64,000 nt of DNA from NCBI GenBank assembly GCA_034766995.1, contig CM068317.1, forward strand, positions 16,081,755-16,145,754, in the 5' to 3' direction. This DNA comes from Acanthacorydalis orientalis. Its lineage: Eukaryota > Arthropoda > Insecta > Megaloptera > Corydalidae. A model generated the notes under the pieces. That model was not told the origin of the DNA, ran no database searches, and saw nothing but the letters and a program-made list of their open reading frames with translations. Shown here in pieces: positions 48,940 through 60,363 of this stretch (positions are counted from its first letter, which is position 1; the number at the start of each line of letters is the position of its first letter). A program made the translations under genes and the position numbers.

Positions 48940-49713
48940 CTAACAAAATCAACTTTTAAAGTTTAATAGCGTTATTTAAACAGTACTATTTTGTAAAATG
49001 GAATTAATGTTAAAAAAACGTAATATTTTTTTATTATTTATAAACGGTATTAAGAAACAATATGAATAATGAAATAAAATTTAGAAAACTGGAAATTAAT
49101 ATAAATTAAATTATTGATGTTATTGAAACGTAGGAGTGTTCATTTTTAATATTATTTGAGTTTAAATAATTTAAACATAACAAAATAATTAATCAAAATA
49201 CAAATTAATCTTATTAATTGGACAATTTGATTTTATACGGTAGTAACAAATGTCAGAAATAATGTATTAATATCCAAAGCTTAAAAATCAAATAAACGTA
49301 TACATCCGGAAGAAATCAATTTGTTAATGGATTATGTTACTTCCGCTTGTTGTGATTATCAATGGATTGTGTTGGGACAGGAAATAAGTTAATATAGAGG
49401 TACGAAGCACAATAAAATGTGCATTTATCAATTTGGAAGATGCACGTTATTTAAAGCGTTCTACACTTTTCTTTACTCATTCGTCTTATACATTTTAATG
49501 GATTATAAAATAAAAAATATTATTCAATTTTCGAAGTAGTACGCACACGATAAATTCATATTATTAATAATTTTATTTTGTTTTATTTACACAGTTGTAA
49601 AAATATTAAAAATACATTTCGCGTATCCAAAGAGAAAAACGACCAAAATTTTTCCAGTACTATTTTAAAGCAATTTTAAAAAACAAACTTTACACACACA
49701 CTCATACACATAC

Positions 49714-49763
<50 letters not shown>

Positions 49764-50130
49764 AACCTAAGTATATTATATAAATATTTAATTAAAAAAA
49801 TAACGAGATTCCATTTGGATGTAATAATTTTTTGGGTAAAAGAACTGTAAAATTATAGACTGCTGATTTGTTCATAATTGAGTCAGAGACAACTGTTTTG
49901 AAAATTCCTAAGGGTGGAATTCATGGAAGCAACTAAACTGTTTTACCTACAATAATCAGTTAATGTAGTACACATTTTTTAGATTCGTGACTCTGACAAT
50001 GTTTTAACTGGAGTAAAACAGTCAGTAATAGTAACTGACCAATGTCCTCTAATAAAGAAAATCAGCTTTGATTTGAAATGTCTTTGTAATTACATAAATT
50101 TATTGAAAATATAACCAGGTAACAATATTT
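48940..50130. other. AT-rich non-coding DNA
   Basis: Contains (CA/CATA)n and (TA)n at 49690-49759. Nothing else recognised. Confidence 0.5.
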
Positions 50131-50131
50131 T

Positions 50132-50550
50132 TAGGTTGTACAAATTAATTCGGTGCCTTTTTTTTATAGAAAATTAATATTTACGGGAAAATGGAATACA
50201 TTTCAGTCCTCAAAATATTCCACATTATTTTGTATAACTTTGCTCCACCTGTCAGGTAACTAACGATTATCTTGTCAAAAAGTCGATGGTAATGCATTTT
50301 CAAACCTCTTTCACTGTTTTAGCATTTTTTGCGTATTTTATGCGTTACGATACCTCCCCTAAAGCCAAACAAATTATTCTCATGGCTTCGGGATTTTCTT
50401 CAACTAAAATGCGAACAGTATCCAATGCTTAATATATTGCTTATCGAACACCATCGAGTTCGCTAATATTTTGTGAGAAAACAGTTATCCTGGATTAAAA
50501 ATTATGCATAGAATTAAATGCATAGAATTAATTTTTACACCGTGAACGTA
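50132..50550 (-). mobile_element. mariner-like deletion derivative, second copy of the 9091 family
   Basis: Left end TTAGGTTGTACAAATTAATT and CGGTGCC; right end on the minus strand GGTGTAAAAATTAATT. Minus strand: KQYIKHWILFAF (N terminus), then after the same truncated middle as the 9091 copy LPDRWSKVIQNN (C terminus). GTGAAAGAGGTTTGAAAATGC aligns with the other copy across the deletion junction. The right end has a local duplication (TGCATAGAATTAA twice). Confidence 0.75.
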
Positions 50551-50564
50551 AGGTTTTATTTTAA

Positions 50565-50567
<3 letters not shown>

Positions 50568-50613
<46 letters not shown>
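50568..50613. repeat. (TA)n microsatellite
   Basis: Pure TA run. Confidence 0.95.
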
Positions 50614-50617
<4 letters not shown>

Positions 50618-50953
50618 TGATTAAATTGTGTCTAATTAAAATTTGTTTCTATTTTAGGTTATATCGAATGGTTTCTTTTTATTCTGATATTTAATTCGTT
50701 AAAGATTTTATTAGTTTAACAGAGGACAGACGCTTTTCGAGATCGTCCGACTTCTTTTGATTTATTCGATAATTTAAACTTCAAACGAAGATATAGATTT
50801 AGTAAAGGAAGTGTTTTAATGTTGTTGAAATTGACTGCTTCGAAAATTATTGAAAAACCAATAAGCAAAAATGAACCAAAAATCTTTGCTAATTTATTAC
50901 TAATTCTTACTAATATTAATTACTAATTCTTTTTTTATGCAACTGGTTGTTTT

Positions 50954-51480
50954 ATGTTAGCTTACGTAACAAATCATTGTTTTCACACCATGAAAAATGT
51001 CAACCTGTATCCGATTCTTGGTGTAAGTGCCAAAAGGCAAAGGCGGAAGGGGCACTGGCAAGCACTTCCATGGAATGTTCTTGAAGCGATAAAACACATT
51101 TATGAATATTTGAGTTTGGAGAGTCTACTAGGGCGTTGCGTGGGAGGATTTTCACAAAATAACAATGAAAGTTTAAACAATTTGATATGGAAAATAGCGA
51201 AGAAGGAACTACAAAGCGGTCTTCGAAATTACCCCAAATATCGCTGCTTGTGTATTGATCAAGAGATAAATGACATTTTTAAACATGATGCGTTTGATGC
51301 AAATCGATTGTGGAAGGTTTGGTCATCAGTGGGCTGAAAAAACAATTTCAGGAGATCAAGTTTCGTAGAGCACGCAGCACAAACGAAGGAAGCCTGGACA
51401 GTAGGCAAAACCGAAAAAAATAATGAAGAAGAAGCCTTCACCAGGACGGAAGGTGAATTTTACAGTTCAGGTATCGATGA
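50954..51480 (+). pseudogene. MULE-like (Mutator-superfamily) transposase fragment, C-terminal part
   Basis: The frame 50954-51337 reads [20 protein letters not shown], then GGFSQNNNESLNNLIWKIAKKEL. The C.....QN.NESLN..IW pattern is the part of insect MULE-type transposases that follows the catalytic core. After a frameshift it continues FQEIKFRRARSTNEGSLDSR, a basic tail. The upstream catalytic region and terminal repeats are not visible. Confidence 0.62.
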
Positions 51481-51499
51481 TAGCGTGTAAGTTAATAGA

Positions 51500-53690
51500 A
51501 AAACATTAATTCACTAAAAAAATCAATCGACATCCGACTAAAATCTACTTGAAACTTGAAACGCGTATCTCTCAAAACTAAGTTTTCCTAATCGGTACCA
51601 GAAATATCTCAGCAAATACTTGACCGATCTACATGAAATTCTGCATAAAAATTTCTTACATCAGTATCTATTTTTTCACGTACAATCGTTTCGATATTTG
51701 CATTATTCGATTTGTTATTAACAAAATAGATGCCTATTTCAGGGCCGAAATTTCATGTTTTATTTTTCAAACAGCTGGCAATTCCTGAAAAATGATTGTT
51801 TCAACAAAAAGCTACGTGAATACTTATTTTAGTCTGTCTAATTTAATTTGCAATTAAAAAAAAATGTTTCAAATAACATCTCCTGCAAATACACCTGGTA
51901 CCGCGGAACGCTGCATCGATTACGTCACCTCAATAATGAGTTACTATTAGCATGTAGCGAAAAATATTGACTTGAAATAATATTAAAATAATCTACAGTG
52001 TATGCCTTTTAAAATGTATATTTTAGTTCTGCAATAAAACATTATTTTTCATGTGAAAAAAATTCATGAAAATAGGCTGTTTTCGAGCTCACAAGAGGTA
52101 TGCATGCTCTTCATAAAAATGTATATTAAAGAGAAAGTGCACTACATCAAATCACGTGTCTAAGTACTTACCATACTTTTAGTAGTAAAATAAACAAAGA
52201 CGACATACCTGCAACAAAAGATACACGATTAGTATGCATGTTCACGTCATTTAAAATGCTGAAAATACGAAAAGAAAATACTGAACCATATACTTTTATT
52301 TTCATCACATTCTGATTTGCAACAGTATTTTAAAAGCGATTCTTTCAAAAACGAAAACACAAACAGAACAATAAATAGATAAATATTTCAGTTAGATTAC
52401 ACTATGTACCATGCAATTATATACTGTTATATATACTTTATTAACATTTAATTTTAATTCAATTGATATTTATTTAGTATTTATCTGTAGGTCCATTATT
52501 ATTGATTATTTAATGACAGTGACGTAGCATATAATCTATCAATTTTTCAAATTTATTCACAGATCATTACCTATAATACCCATGCGATTGTTCACATTAA
52601 ACATAGTTTTCCTGACATCTGTCATAAAGCAACATGGCTTTTTCAAATGTTATTATGTGCACGGTTTGACCTATTTTCTTTAATTCATAAATGGTTACAA
52701 AATAATTGGAGTAGTTCCGAAATGATAATTTTAACTTGACTATGCTTAACCCTTTCGGTGTACGTTAAAGCTGGTGCAACATGTCTGTTAAGTGTGAGAC
52801 AATTTGATGTGAAATATTTTTATTATTTCATCACTGTAAATAACTATAAAAATAAGTAAAGAATATCCATAATATTATTATTATTATTGTAGAAATAGAA
52901 TAGTCTTCTTGCGGGATGTTCAAATAATTAACTGATGATTAGAAAGTACTTTATGTTTTTTATTTATTATATTAAATAATAATATTATTAATAATAAGCA
53001 CATACAAATACAAAGCATATTTTTTATTTGTTTTTGATTAAATTCTGTTAAGCTATTGTAGTTGAATTATGTGAAGATCAATTTCGGCTCTTGAAACATA
53101 TCTTCTATTAGCTGACGATACTCAGTATCAGATACTATTAGAAGATCCAAAATCAAGCACAGAAATAAATTTGATATTAGCGAGGAAATCAATTTTTTCC
53201 ATTAGTACATTTCTCTCACTGAGCTTTCTTTTTTAACGGCTCTTTTTTCATACCTTGTTGGTTTTAGGAAAGTACAATCAACCATTAATTCTGTTGTTCA
53301 TCACGTAACGAACGTTCTCTCGAGGTTCTATTCTGAAAATTTGGAGTGTAATTATCAGTATAGTATTTATTATATCTCATTTCACTTTAATAATGCAAAA
53401 TGATTAATAATCAGTTTGTAAAGAGTTTATTACAAATTGATAATTATATTAGTTAACTTGTTAGTTGTTAGTAATAAAATTAAATCTTTCCATTTAAGTA
53501 TCCAATAATAACAGTAAATTAACAAATGGATTCTCACGTTGATTTATTAATAATGTATGTATTAATATAAATGTATGTTATTGCAGCGACGGATGCAACT
53601 GGAAACGTGAAAAATATTAATGTCCATAGACTTAATAAACCTAGATTGATAATACCATATATGTACGTATACTTTTTTCTAGCAAAGATA
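51500..53690. other. AT-rich non-coding DNA
   Basis: A lone TTAACCCTTTCGGTGTACG at 52747 resembles a piggyBac end without a partner. I see no gene. Confidence 0.5.
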
Positions 53691-53692
53691 TA

Positions 53693-54210
53693 CAGGTAAC
53701 TCCCGTATAACACGGCACTCTTACAACACGGTTTGAGAATTAAGGGAAATCCCCGACAATACAGCATTCTTATAACACGATTTTGGTCTAACATGGTTCG
53801 AGAATTGAGAAAATTAGGTGCAAATGGCATCTACGATAAACCAAATTACTTCAGAGGATGATAGCACAGATGGAAACACTGAGGTTCGAAATTTTACTCT
53901 AAAAAGCATACAGGAAGGGATAAACTTAGCCGAACAATTGGAGTTCTATTTTCTAAATGCAGATCTTTCCACTGAAAGAAACGAAAAATTTAAGAGAGAA
54001 CTTCATAAATGTTTAGCTCCATACAATGAAATTTATAAAGATCTCTTAGACAAAAGGAAATAATAGAAAATAACCGATTTTTTCCAAAAAAAGAGCATAG
54101 AAATCAAGATGGTGCAGAAAAAATCTCAGAAGATGAGGATATTTTGGCAGAGAGAAAATCCCCTCGTTTAATGGTGTTTAGCAGTGATGAAGAAGTAAAC
54201 ATTATGTAAT
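53693..54210 (+). mobile_element. Tigger/pogo-like relic
   Basis: The start CAGGTAACTCCCGTATAACA and repeated TAACACGG-type motifs (53710-53795) resemble Tigger ends. The open frame 53818-54063 reads ITSEDDSTDGNTEVRNFTLK, then ELHKCLAPYNEIYKDLLDKR; in the next frame RFFPKKEH follows. This is the helical C-terminal tail of Tigger-like transposases with its terminal K-rich FF motif. DNA-binding and DDE domains are missing, and the right end was not found. Confidence 0.65.
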
Positions 54211-54214
54211 ATTA

Positions 54215-54842
54215 ATATGTAATATTTTTGATCAATTATTGATTGTTTTAATAAACATATTTCTCGTAGTCATAAAAAAATACTATAGTTTAGTTAATGT
54301 TTGGAACTTAACCCCTTTAAATCCCTTCGTTCTTTTTGCACCACCTTACAAATGTATATGAATATCTGCATTCGTTCTACCTTGATCTAGGCCTAAAATT
54401 CAATAAATGATAACTGAAAACGTTATATTCAAAATTATCTGCATTTTGTGTAAATAAAATCAATGAAAGAGTACATTTGCAAATAAAATTAATATATATT
54501 CAATGTATATTGTAAACAGTATCAAAATAGTGTAAAAAAACCCGCGTTGAATCCAACAATTGTATTTCAAATATTTTATTTCAAATAGTTTCCGTAATAG
54601 TAAATTTATAAAATTATTAATTATTATACACACACATCATTAAACTTCAAACTTACAATTTGAACCTAAACAAAAAATAAATAAGTAGCCACTATAAAAT
54701 AAAAATGCAGAGAGTAAATACGGTAAACGTCAATAATTAAAAAGCATTAATAAAAGCATTAAATAACGTTTACCAAACTGTATGCAAATATTTAACATCT
54801 TTATTAGAAAAAAGGGTTAACAATACATACACATACATACAA

Positions 54843-54858
<16 letters not shown>
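54215..54858. other. AT-rich non-coding DNA
   Basis: Nothing recognised. A lone TTAACCCC at 54309 has no partner. Confidence 0.45.

Positions 54859-54921
<63 letters not shown>
54859..54921. repeat. (TA)n microsatellite
   Basis: Abuts the left end of mariner copy B. Confidence 0.96.
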
Positions 54922-54924
<3 letters not shown>

Positions 54925-54926
<2 letters not shown>

Positions 54927-55834
54927 GAGGTCAGACAATTAAGTAATGCGACAAAATTCAAAAATCGAGTATGTTTAAAAATTAAGGTACATCGCTGCGT
55001 TCTCCTTCAAAGCATCTATACACTTATTCCAGCGAGTTTTCCAGTTTTCGTAACAATTCTGGAACACTTCTTGTGGGACCTCTCCGAGTACCCTCGTCAC
55101 AGATTCTTGGATATCTTCAACGGAGTCAAAATGTCGACCTTTGACGAATTTTTTCATATGGGGGAATAGGAAAAAGTCGCAGGGTGACATGTCCGGTGAA
55201 CAGGGCGGTTGTGGTAACGTTGCGATGCCTTTAGACGCCAAAAACTGAGAGACACTGAACGCACTGTGACAGGGAGCATTGTCGTGATGCAGAACAAAAG
55301 TCTTCGCGATCTCTGGACGCACTCTGAGCACCCTTTTTCATAATTTTTCGAGTACATTGCGGTAGAATACTTGATTTACGGTTTGTCCAGGTGGTACGAA
55401 CTCTTTGTGACCACCCCTTTGCTGTCGAAGAAGCAAATCAACATGGTTTTCACTTTGGACTTGCTCATTCTCGCCTTCTTTGGCCTTGGTGCTCCAGGGG
55501 ACAGCCACTGTTGGCTTTGTCGTTTAGTTTCGGGGTCATATTGAAAGAACCAACTTTCATCACCAGTAATAACTCGATCGAGAAGAGTAGGATCACTTTC
55601 AACCTGCTCGAGACAATCTTGAGCGATGTTCATTCGGTGGACTTCGTGACATGCACTACTCGCGCGTTGTTACAAAACATTAAACAGCTGGCGAAGAAAT
55701 GATCGTACGAGGGTGGTCAAGGTCTCAATCGAGAGAGTAGGGATCTGCTATTACGGTGGCGGAGTTACAGGTTCGCAGTGTTACCACAGGCCGAGAAAAA
55801 AAATCGGTCGCATTACTTAATTGTCTGACCTCGT
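54925..55834 (-). mobile_element. mariner derivative keeping only the catalytic domain, copy B
   Basis: Same terminal repeats (ACGAGGTCAGACAATTAAGT) and same missing N-terminal domain as copy A, with the leader joined at the MNIAQDC codon. The frame is broken in two: 55633-55376 with TGDESWFFQYDPET, and 55331-54975 with FVLHHDNAPCHSAF and SPDMSPCDFF. The Gln that is a stop in copy A is intact here (GEVPQEVFQNC). A small deletion near 55010 shifts the C-terminal end to KENAAMYLNF. 910 bp. Confidence 0.92.
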
Positions 55835-55850
55835 ATATATATATATATAC

Positions 55851-55896
<46 letters not shown>

Positions 55897-55947
55897 GTAT
55901 ATATATATATACATATACATATATATATATACATATACATATACACG
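55835..55947. repeat. (TA)n microsatellite with ACG/ACA interruptions
   Basis: Abuts the right end of mariner copy B. Confidence 0.95.
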
Positions 55948-56149
55948 TTTGCGTATTATATATACTGTATGATTTCATTTTTTGTTAATATTATGTCTTT
56001 TGTAAATACATTAAAGAAAAATTATTTTTAAATTTTATAATCCATTACTTACTTTCATTTGAAAACTTAGAAATCATAAGGTAAATTTGAACGCATGATA
56101 TTATGTACGATGCATATGTGGTCGAATTTTTGAACCCAAAAATATTAAA

Positions 56150-57392
56150 ATTCAAAAATAATGGCAGTTTTTATCATTTTAAGTTTGGTGTCAATTTTTC
56201 TAGTTACCGTTATCTTTTGTTATAGTTATGTGATACATCATGCACTACTGATTTCAGCTTATCTCTATTGTTTTCATTCTTTAGTATTGTCGGATATAAC
56301 CTCTTAAATTAGTCATGGAAAAAAAGTAAATTCCAGCGACTTTGTTGTATGAGTTTAAATTGGGACGTAAAGTAACAGAAACTAACCGAAATATCGCATT
56401 TGTTTTTGGCGAAGAGTCAATTAGTAAACGTACAGCTCAACATTGGTTCCAAAAATTTCATAATGGAAACGAAAGCCTTGATGATGAGGAGCGTCGTGGA
56501 CGTCCTTCAGCTATAGACAATAATGATTTAAGAACCATTAATGAAGCGGACTCACGTAAAATCATTCAAGAGGTGGAAGAACAACTCAATGTTGATCATT
56601 CAACAGTTGTTCGGTATTTGAGTCTAATTGGAATAACAAAAAAAGCTGGATAAATGGGTGCCGTATGAATTAAACGAACATCAAGCTATTCAGCGATAAG
56701 AAGTCTGCTTAACAAAAATGATCCTTTTCTTGATCGCATTGTCATATGTGATGAAAGGTGGATTCTCTACAACAATCGGAAACGTTCATCCACAGTGGGC
56801 AGACCGAGAAGTAGCAAAAGTTTTCTAAACCGAAGTTTCATGAAAAAAAGATTATGGTCACTGCTCGGTGGTTGGCAAGAGGCATCATTCACTACAACTT
56901 CTTAAATCCTGGTGAAACAATAAAAGCAGAAAAATATTGCCAGAAAATTGAAAAAATGTATGAAAAGTTGCATCGTTTACGGCCAGTATTAGTCAATCGA
57001 AGAGGACCAATTCTTCTTCATGACAACGCCCGACCACACATCTCACAAATGACTTTAAAAAAATTAAAGGAACTTTGGTTATGAAATCTTAACTCAGCCA
57101 CCTTATTCTCCAGACTTGTCTCCGACAGATTATTATTTATTTAAACATTTGAGTAATTTCCTACGAGTGAAGGTTTTCAAATATCAAGCATCTGCTCAAA
57201 GGGCTTTCGATGAATTCGTTAATTCCAGGACTCCAGAATTCTATTTTGTAGGAATAAATAAACTTGTTTCTCGTTAGGAGATATGTACGTAAGTCAATGT
57301 TCTATATTTTGATTAATGATTATAATTTTTAACTATACATGGGTCTTTACACTAGATACGTAACAACCGCAATTATTTTTGCATCAATCTAA
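56150..57392 (+). mobile_element. mariner element (SETMAR/Hsmar1-like), dead copy D
   Basis: Same family as 32944-34234. The right end on the minus strand reads TTAGATTGATGCAAAAATAA; the left end is eroded (TTCAAAAATAATGGCAG). Transposase: MEKK-stop-IPATLLYEFKLG, RTAQHWFQKFHNGNESLDDE, VDHSTVVRYLSLIG, VICDERWILYNNRKRS, GPILLHDNARPHIS, YSPDLSPTDYYLFKHL, FVNSRTPEFYFVGINKLVSR-stop. It has the stop at codon 5 and the stop in place of the C-terminal Trp in common with copy C, plus its own frameshifts. Confidence 0.9.
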
Positions 57393-58188
57393 TATTATTA
57401 ATGCACGATAAACCATTAGAGTTAATTGACTATTGTATTTTATAATTTATATTTTGAAGATGTTGACTTCTTAATAAACTGCCAACTTAGTTACTACATA
57501 CACATCCATATATGAAAACAATTATAATAATTCTTACAAGTTATTAAAGAAAAGTGTCATGACGTGAAAGTAAAACATGACTATAAAGAAAACTTGCTAT
57601 GTAAGTTTAAAGCCGGTTCGCGCGTGCTTTTTGACGCCGCAAACGTGTGAAAAACGCGCCACTGACAAAAATACATTGATGTAAATACGAACATTTACAT
57701 GGACACGTGCCACAATTTTGTGACGCTATAAACGCATGACCTGTGGCCGGGTCCACTTGAAATCACGTCACAAATCCGTAGTGTGCTCGGTAGCAAATTA
57801 TAATTTTGAATGAGTGCGTTCACACGAGCAAATGTTTTGTGGCGAGCATAAATAAATAAATAAATTATACTATCTCGAAAAAAGAGTACTAGACGATAAA
57901 TTTTTTTTTTCTTTATTTACGTTCCTTTTTTAATTCTTTATTATATACACATTTGAAGTAAATTGGTTGATGATTCAAATGTGACTGACTGCAAAACATA
58001 CAAAAAATCAAAATTATTGAGGAATACATGGAACAATTACTTCATCTATATTCTTATACATAAGGTTACTTGCGATCCTGTAATATCTAGGTATAATTTA
58101 TTTGACATAGAAATAACAAGTAATAATTATAATGAATTACTATAATTGATACTAAAGTGTTCTTTACACAAAGTTTCAATACATACAT
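57393..58188. other. non-coding DNA with a CpG-rich patch at 57600-57860
   Basis: The patch (GCCGGTTCGCGCGTGC, AACGCGCCACTGAC, GTGACGC repeats) is much richer in CG than its surroundings. It has imperfect inverted similarity between its ends, so it may be a MITE. I cannot assign it. Confidence 0.35.
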
Positions 58189-58405
58189 AAGGATCGTTTG
58201 TAAGTTTGGTAAATTTCTATGATGTGGCGCCACCATTCATTTGGTAACGTCACGACTATCAAGTGTCGCTTTTCAAACTACGATAGCCGAAATTTCAACA
58301 AGAAGCGACGCGTTGTTCACGTTCTACAGATGTTTGAAGCGAGAACTGTAGCAGTTTTCACAAAAAATGGAAAAAATGAGCAGGCCTTTTTGCGTCGATT
58401 CATTA
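58189..58405 (+). mobile_element. 5' end of a mariner with deleted N-terminal domain (second copy of the 30265 family)
   Basis: GGATCGTTTG terminal repeat, then about 165 bp of leader matching 30280-30430. Then ATGGAAAAAATGAGCAGGCC encodes MEKNEQAFLRRFIT, the same N-terminal deletion junction as at 30432. Homology stops at about 58405. The following open frame to 58704 is not transposase. Confidence 0.78.
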
Positions 58406-60355
58406 CTAAAATTTATTATTATTTAAAAAATAAAATTCAGTTTTCTTTTACAAAGCTCTTGAATTACTTCCGTCATAGTTACATTAACCTCTCTGTGTAT
58501 ATAGGAATATTTTCGCGAGATGATTTTGTTTTGTTTTCTAGTGTTCTTGCCCTTTTCCTTTTGGGGGCGCCGGGCTCCCTTTCCCTCCTCCCCCGTGTGC
58601 ACCGCTGGTTAGTTCAAATATACCTCCAAATATCTGATCAAGTATCAAATATCACATTTTTATATCAAATTTATTTGATATGTTCGTTCCGTTTGAATCC
58701 TTAACCCTACGTTTAAACCCGGATTCATATCCATGATTCTACGTTTTTATGTTTATACTGGTTTATTTCTTTTATCACTTGTAGACATATTTTGAACTCG
58801 AAAGTTACTAGAAGATGAAAATCAAACCCGGTTGTAAAAACATTGTTTTAAGGATTAAAACAGTGCGACCAGTGAATAAAGGTTTCACAATACAATAAAG
58901 ATTAATTGATATATGATCAAATTATCTTCTCGTTTGTGCACCCTTACTTACTTGCTGAAAGCAGATTATATACGAACATTTCTTGCAATGGAGATCATTT
59001 CTGAAGTATAAAAAATAAACGTGTTGTTTTGTGCGTTCCACAATATACACACACAATTATTCGTGTGAAAGGAAATATTATTGTAGCGCATTTGTGATGA
59101 TATCTTTTGAGGAATCAAAAACGCTCATGTGAAACAAATTTAAATTATTTAATTTCTTGAGAGAATTAAAAGACCGATGAAGAGTGACGTAAACTAAAAT
59201 TGCAAACACCTGTTTGCATTATGTGATGTTGAATTTTAAGTTTTTTTCCGATTATTTTATATAGATGTATTTTTAATTTTTTTATATATGTTAAAATAAA
59301 TAAGTTTTGTGCATTATTAATAAGCTTTTTGTAGATAAATACTGGTATAGCATTTAAAAACATATGTAATGAAAAAATACAAATATAATAAATAAATAAA
59401 CACAATAAAATTATATAAATATTCTAGATCAATTTCTTCAAAAAACAGTGTATGGGCTTTAAAAATGATGAATTAGGGCTCTTGCTTTTGAATACATATC
59501 GATCGATCGAATTTTGTACACATACATAGAGCCAGAAAATTGATTATACTATAAAAATATGTGGAGATCAATACATAGATTGTATTCATGTGCGTTAACA
59601 CGAAACTCATTTTATCCGTTTTAATCAAAAACTCTCATTCATTCTTTTACTAAAATACTATCTTCACGAAAAGGTTACGCAGAACAATAAAACAGATACG
59701 TGTACATGTCTTTTTCTTGTTGTGGTTAACACCTGCTGTTCTTGAAATCATGACAGCGCAACAACGGCAGATGCAGAACACAATGTTGTTTTACGCACCT
59801 GCGGTTATTTCAGACGGCCAAACAACGACCAAATGCACAAGTATATAATTTTTCGTGAGGAAACAGATGGACTCGTTATCTGAATAGAAGTCATTCATGA
59901 TGGAGATCCAGTGTTTTTATTAGAGATCGATTCTCAACAAATCTTTTTAAAATATGTACAAACATGGAGTAACAACATGATACACATCATGAATACACAT
60001 TGAAATAAAATATAAACTCACAAGCAGACACATTTTTGAATAAACTAAAAGGTGTACAAATAATGCACTTTAATCTTCAAAAAAAAATAATCACTGTAAT
60101 CTTTAACTTAGATAAATAAAATTGTTATCATTAAATTTTAAATGTTTATGAAATATACAGTTAATGTTGTTCCAGTTAATTCAGTTCCTTGATACCCACA
60201 AATATATATTTTTATGTCCACAACTTTCATACCTTTAACCAAACAGTTGGTTTTCAACTTTTTGAAAGTACTTACACATTCTTCTTACAGTAACCTATAG
60301 ATCTTTAATCCAAATCCAAAAGATTATATATATTTTCTTTCATCAGAAAATAATT
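58406..60355. other. mostly AT-rich non-coding DNA
   Basis: Two less AT-rich spots: a C-rich stretch at 58548-58605 (GGGGGCGCCGGGCTCCC), and 59725-59850 with E-boxes CACCTG (twice) and CAGATG. No gene recognised. Confidence 0.4.
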
Positions 60356-60363
60356 CCGTATTT

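Noticed and set aside
52747..54312. TTAACCC ends at 52747 and 54309 as a piggyBac pair
   Set aside because: Both are in the same orientation, so they cannot be the two ends of one element; no inverted partner was found.
58219..58704. 161-aa plus-strand open frame
   Set aside because: The first third is the leader of a truncated mariner read in a non-coding frame and the rest is unrelated AT-rich DNA.
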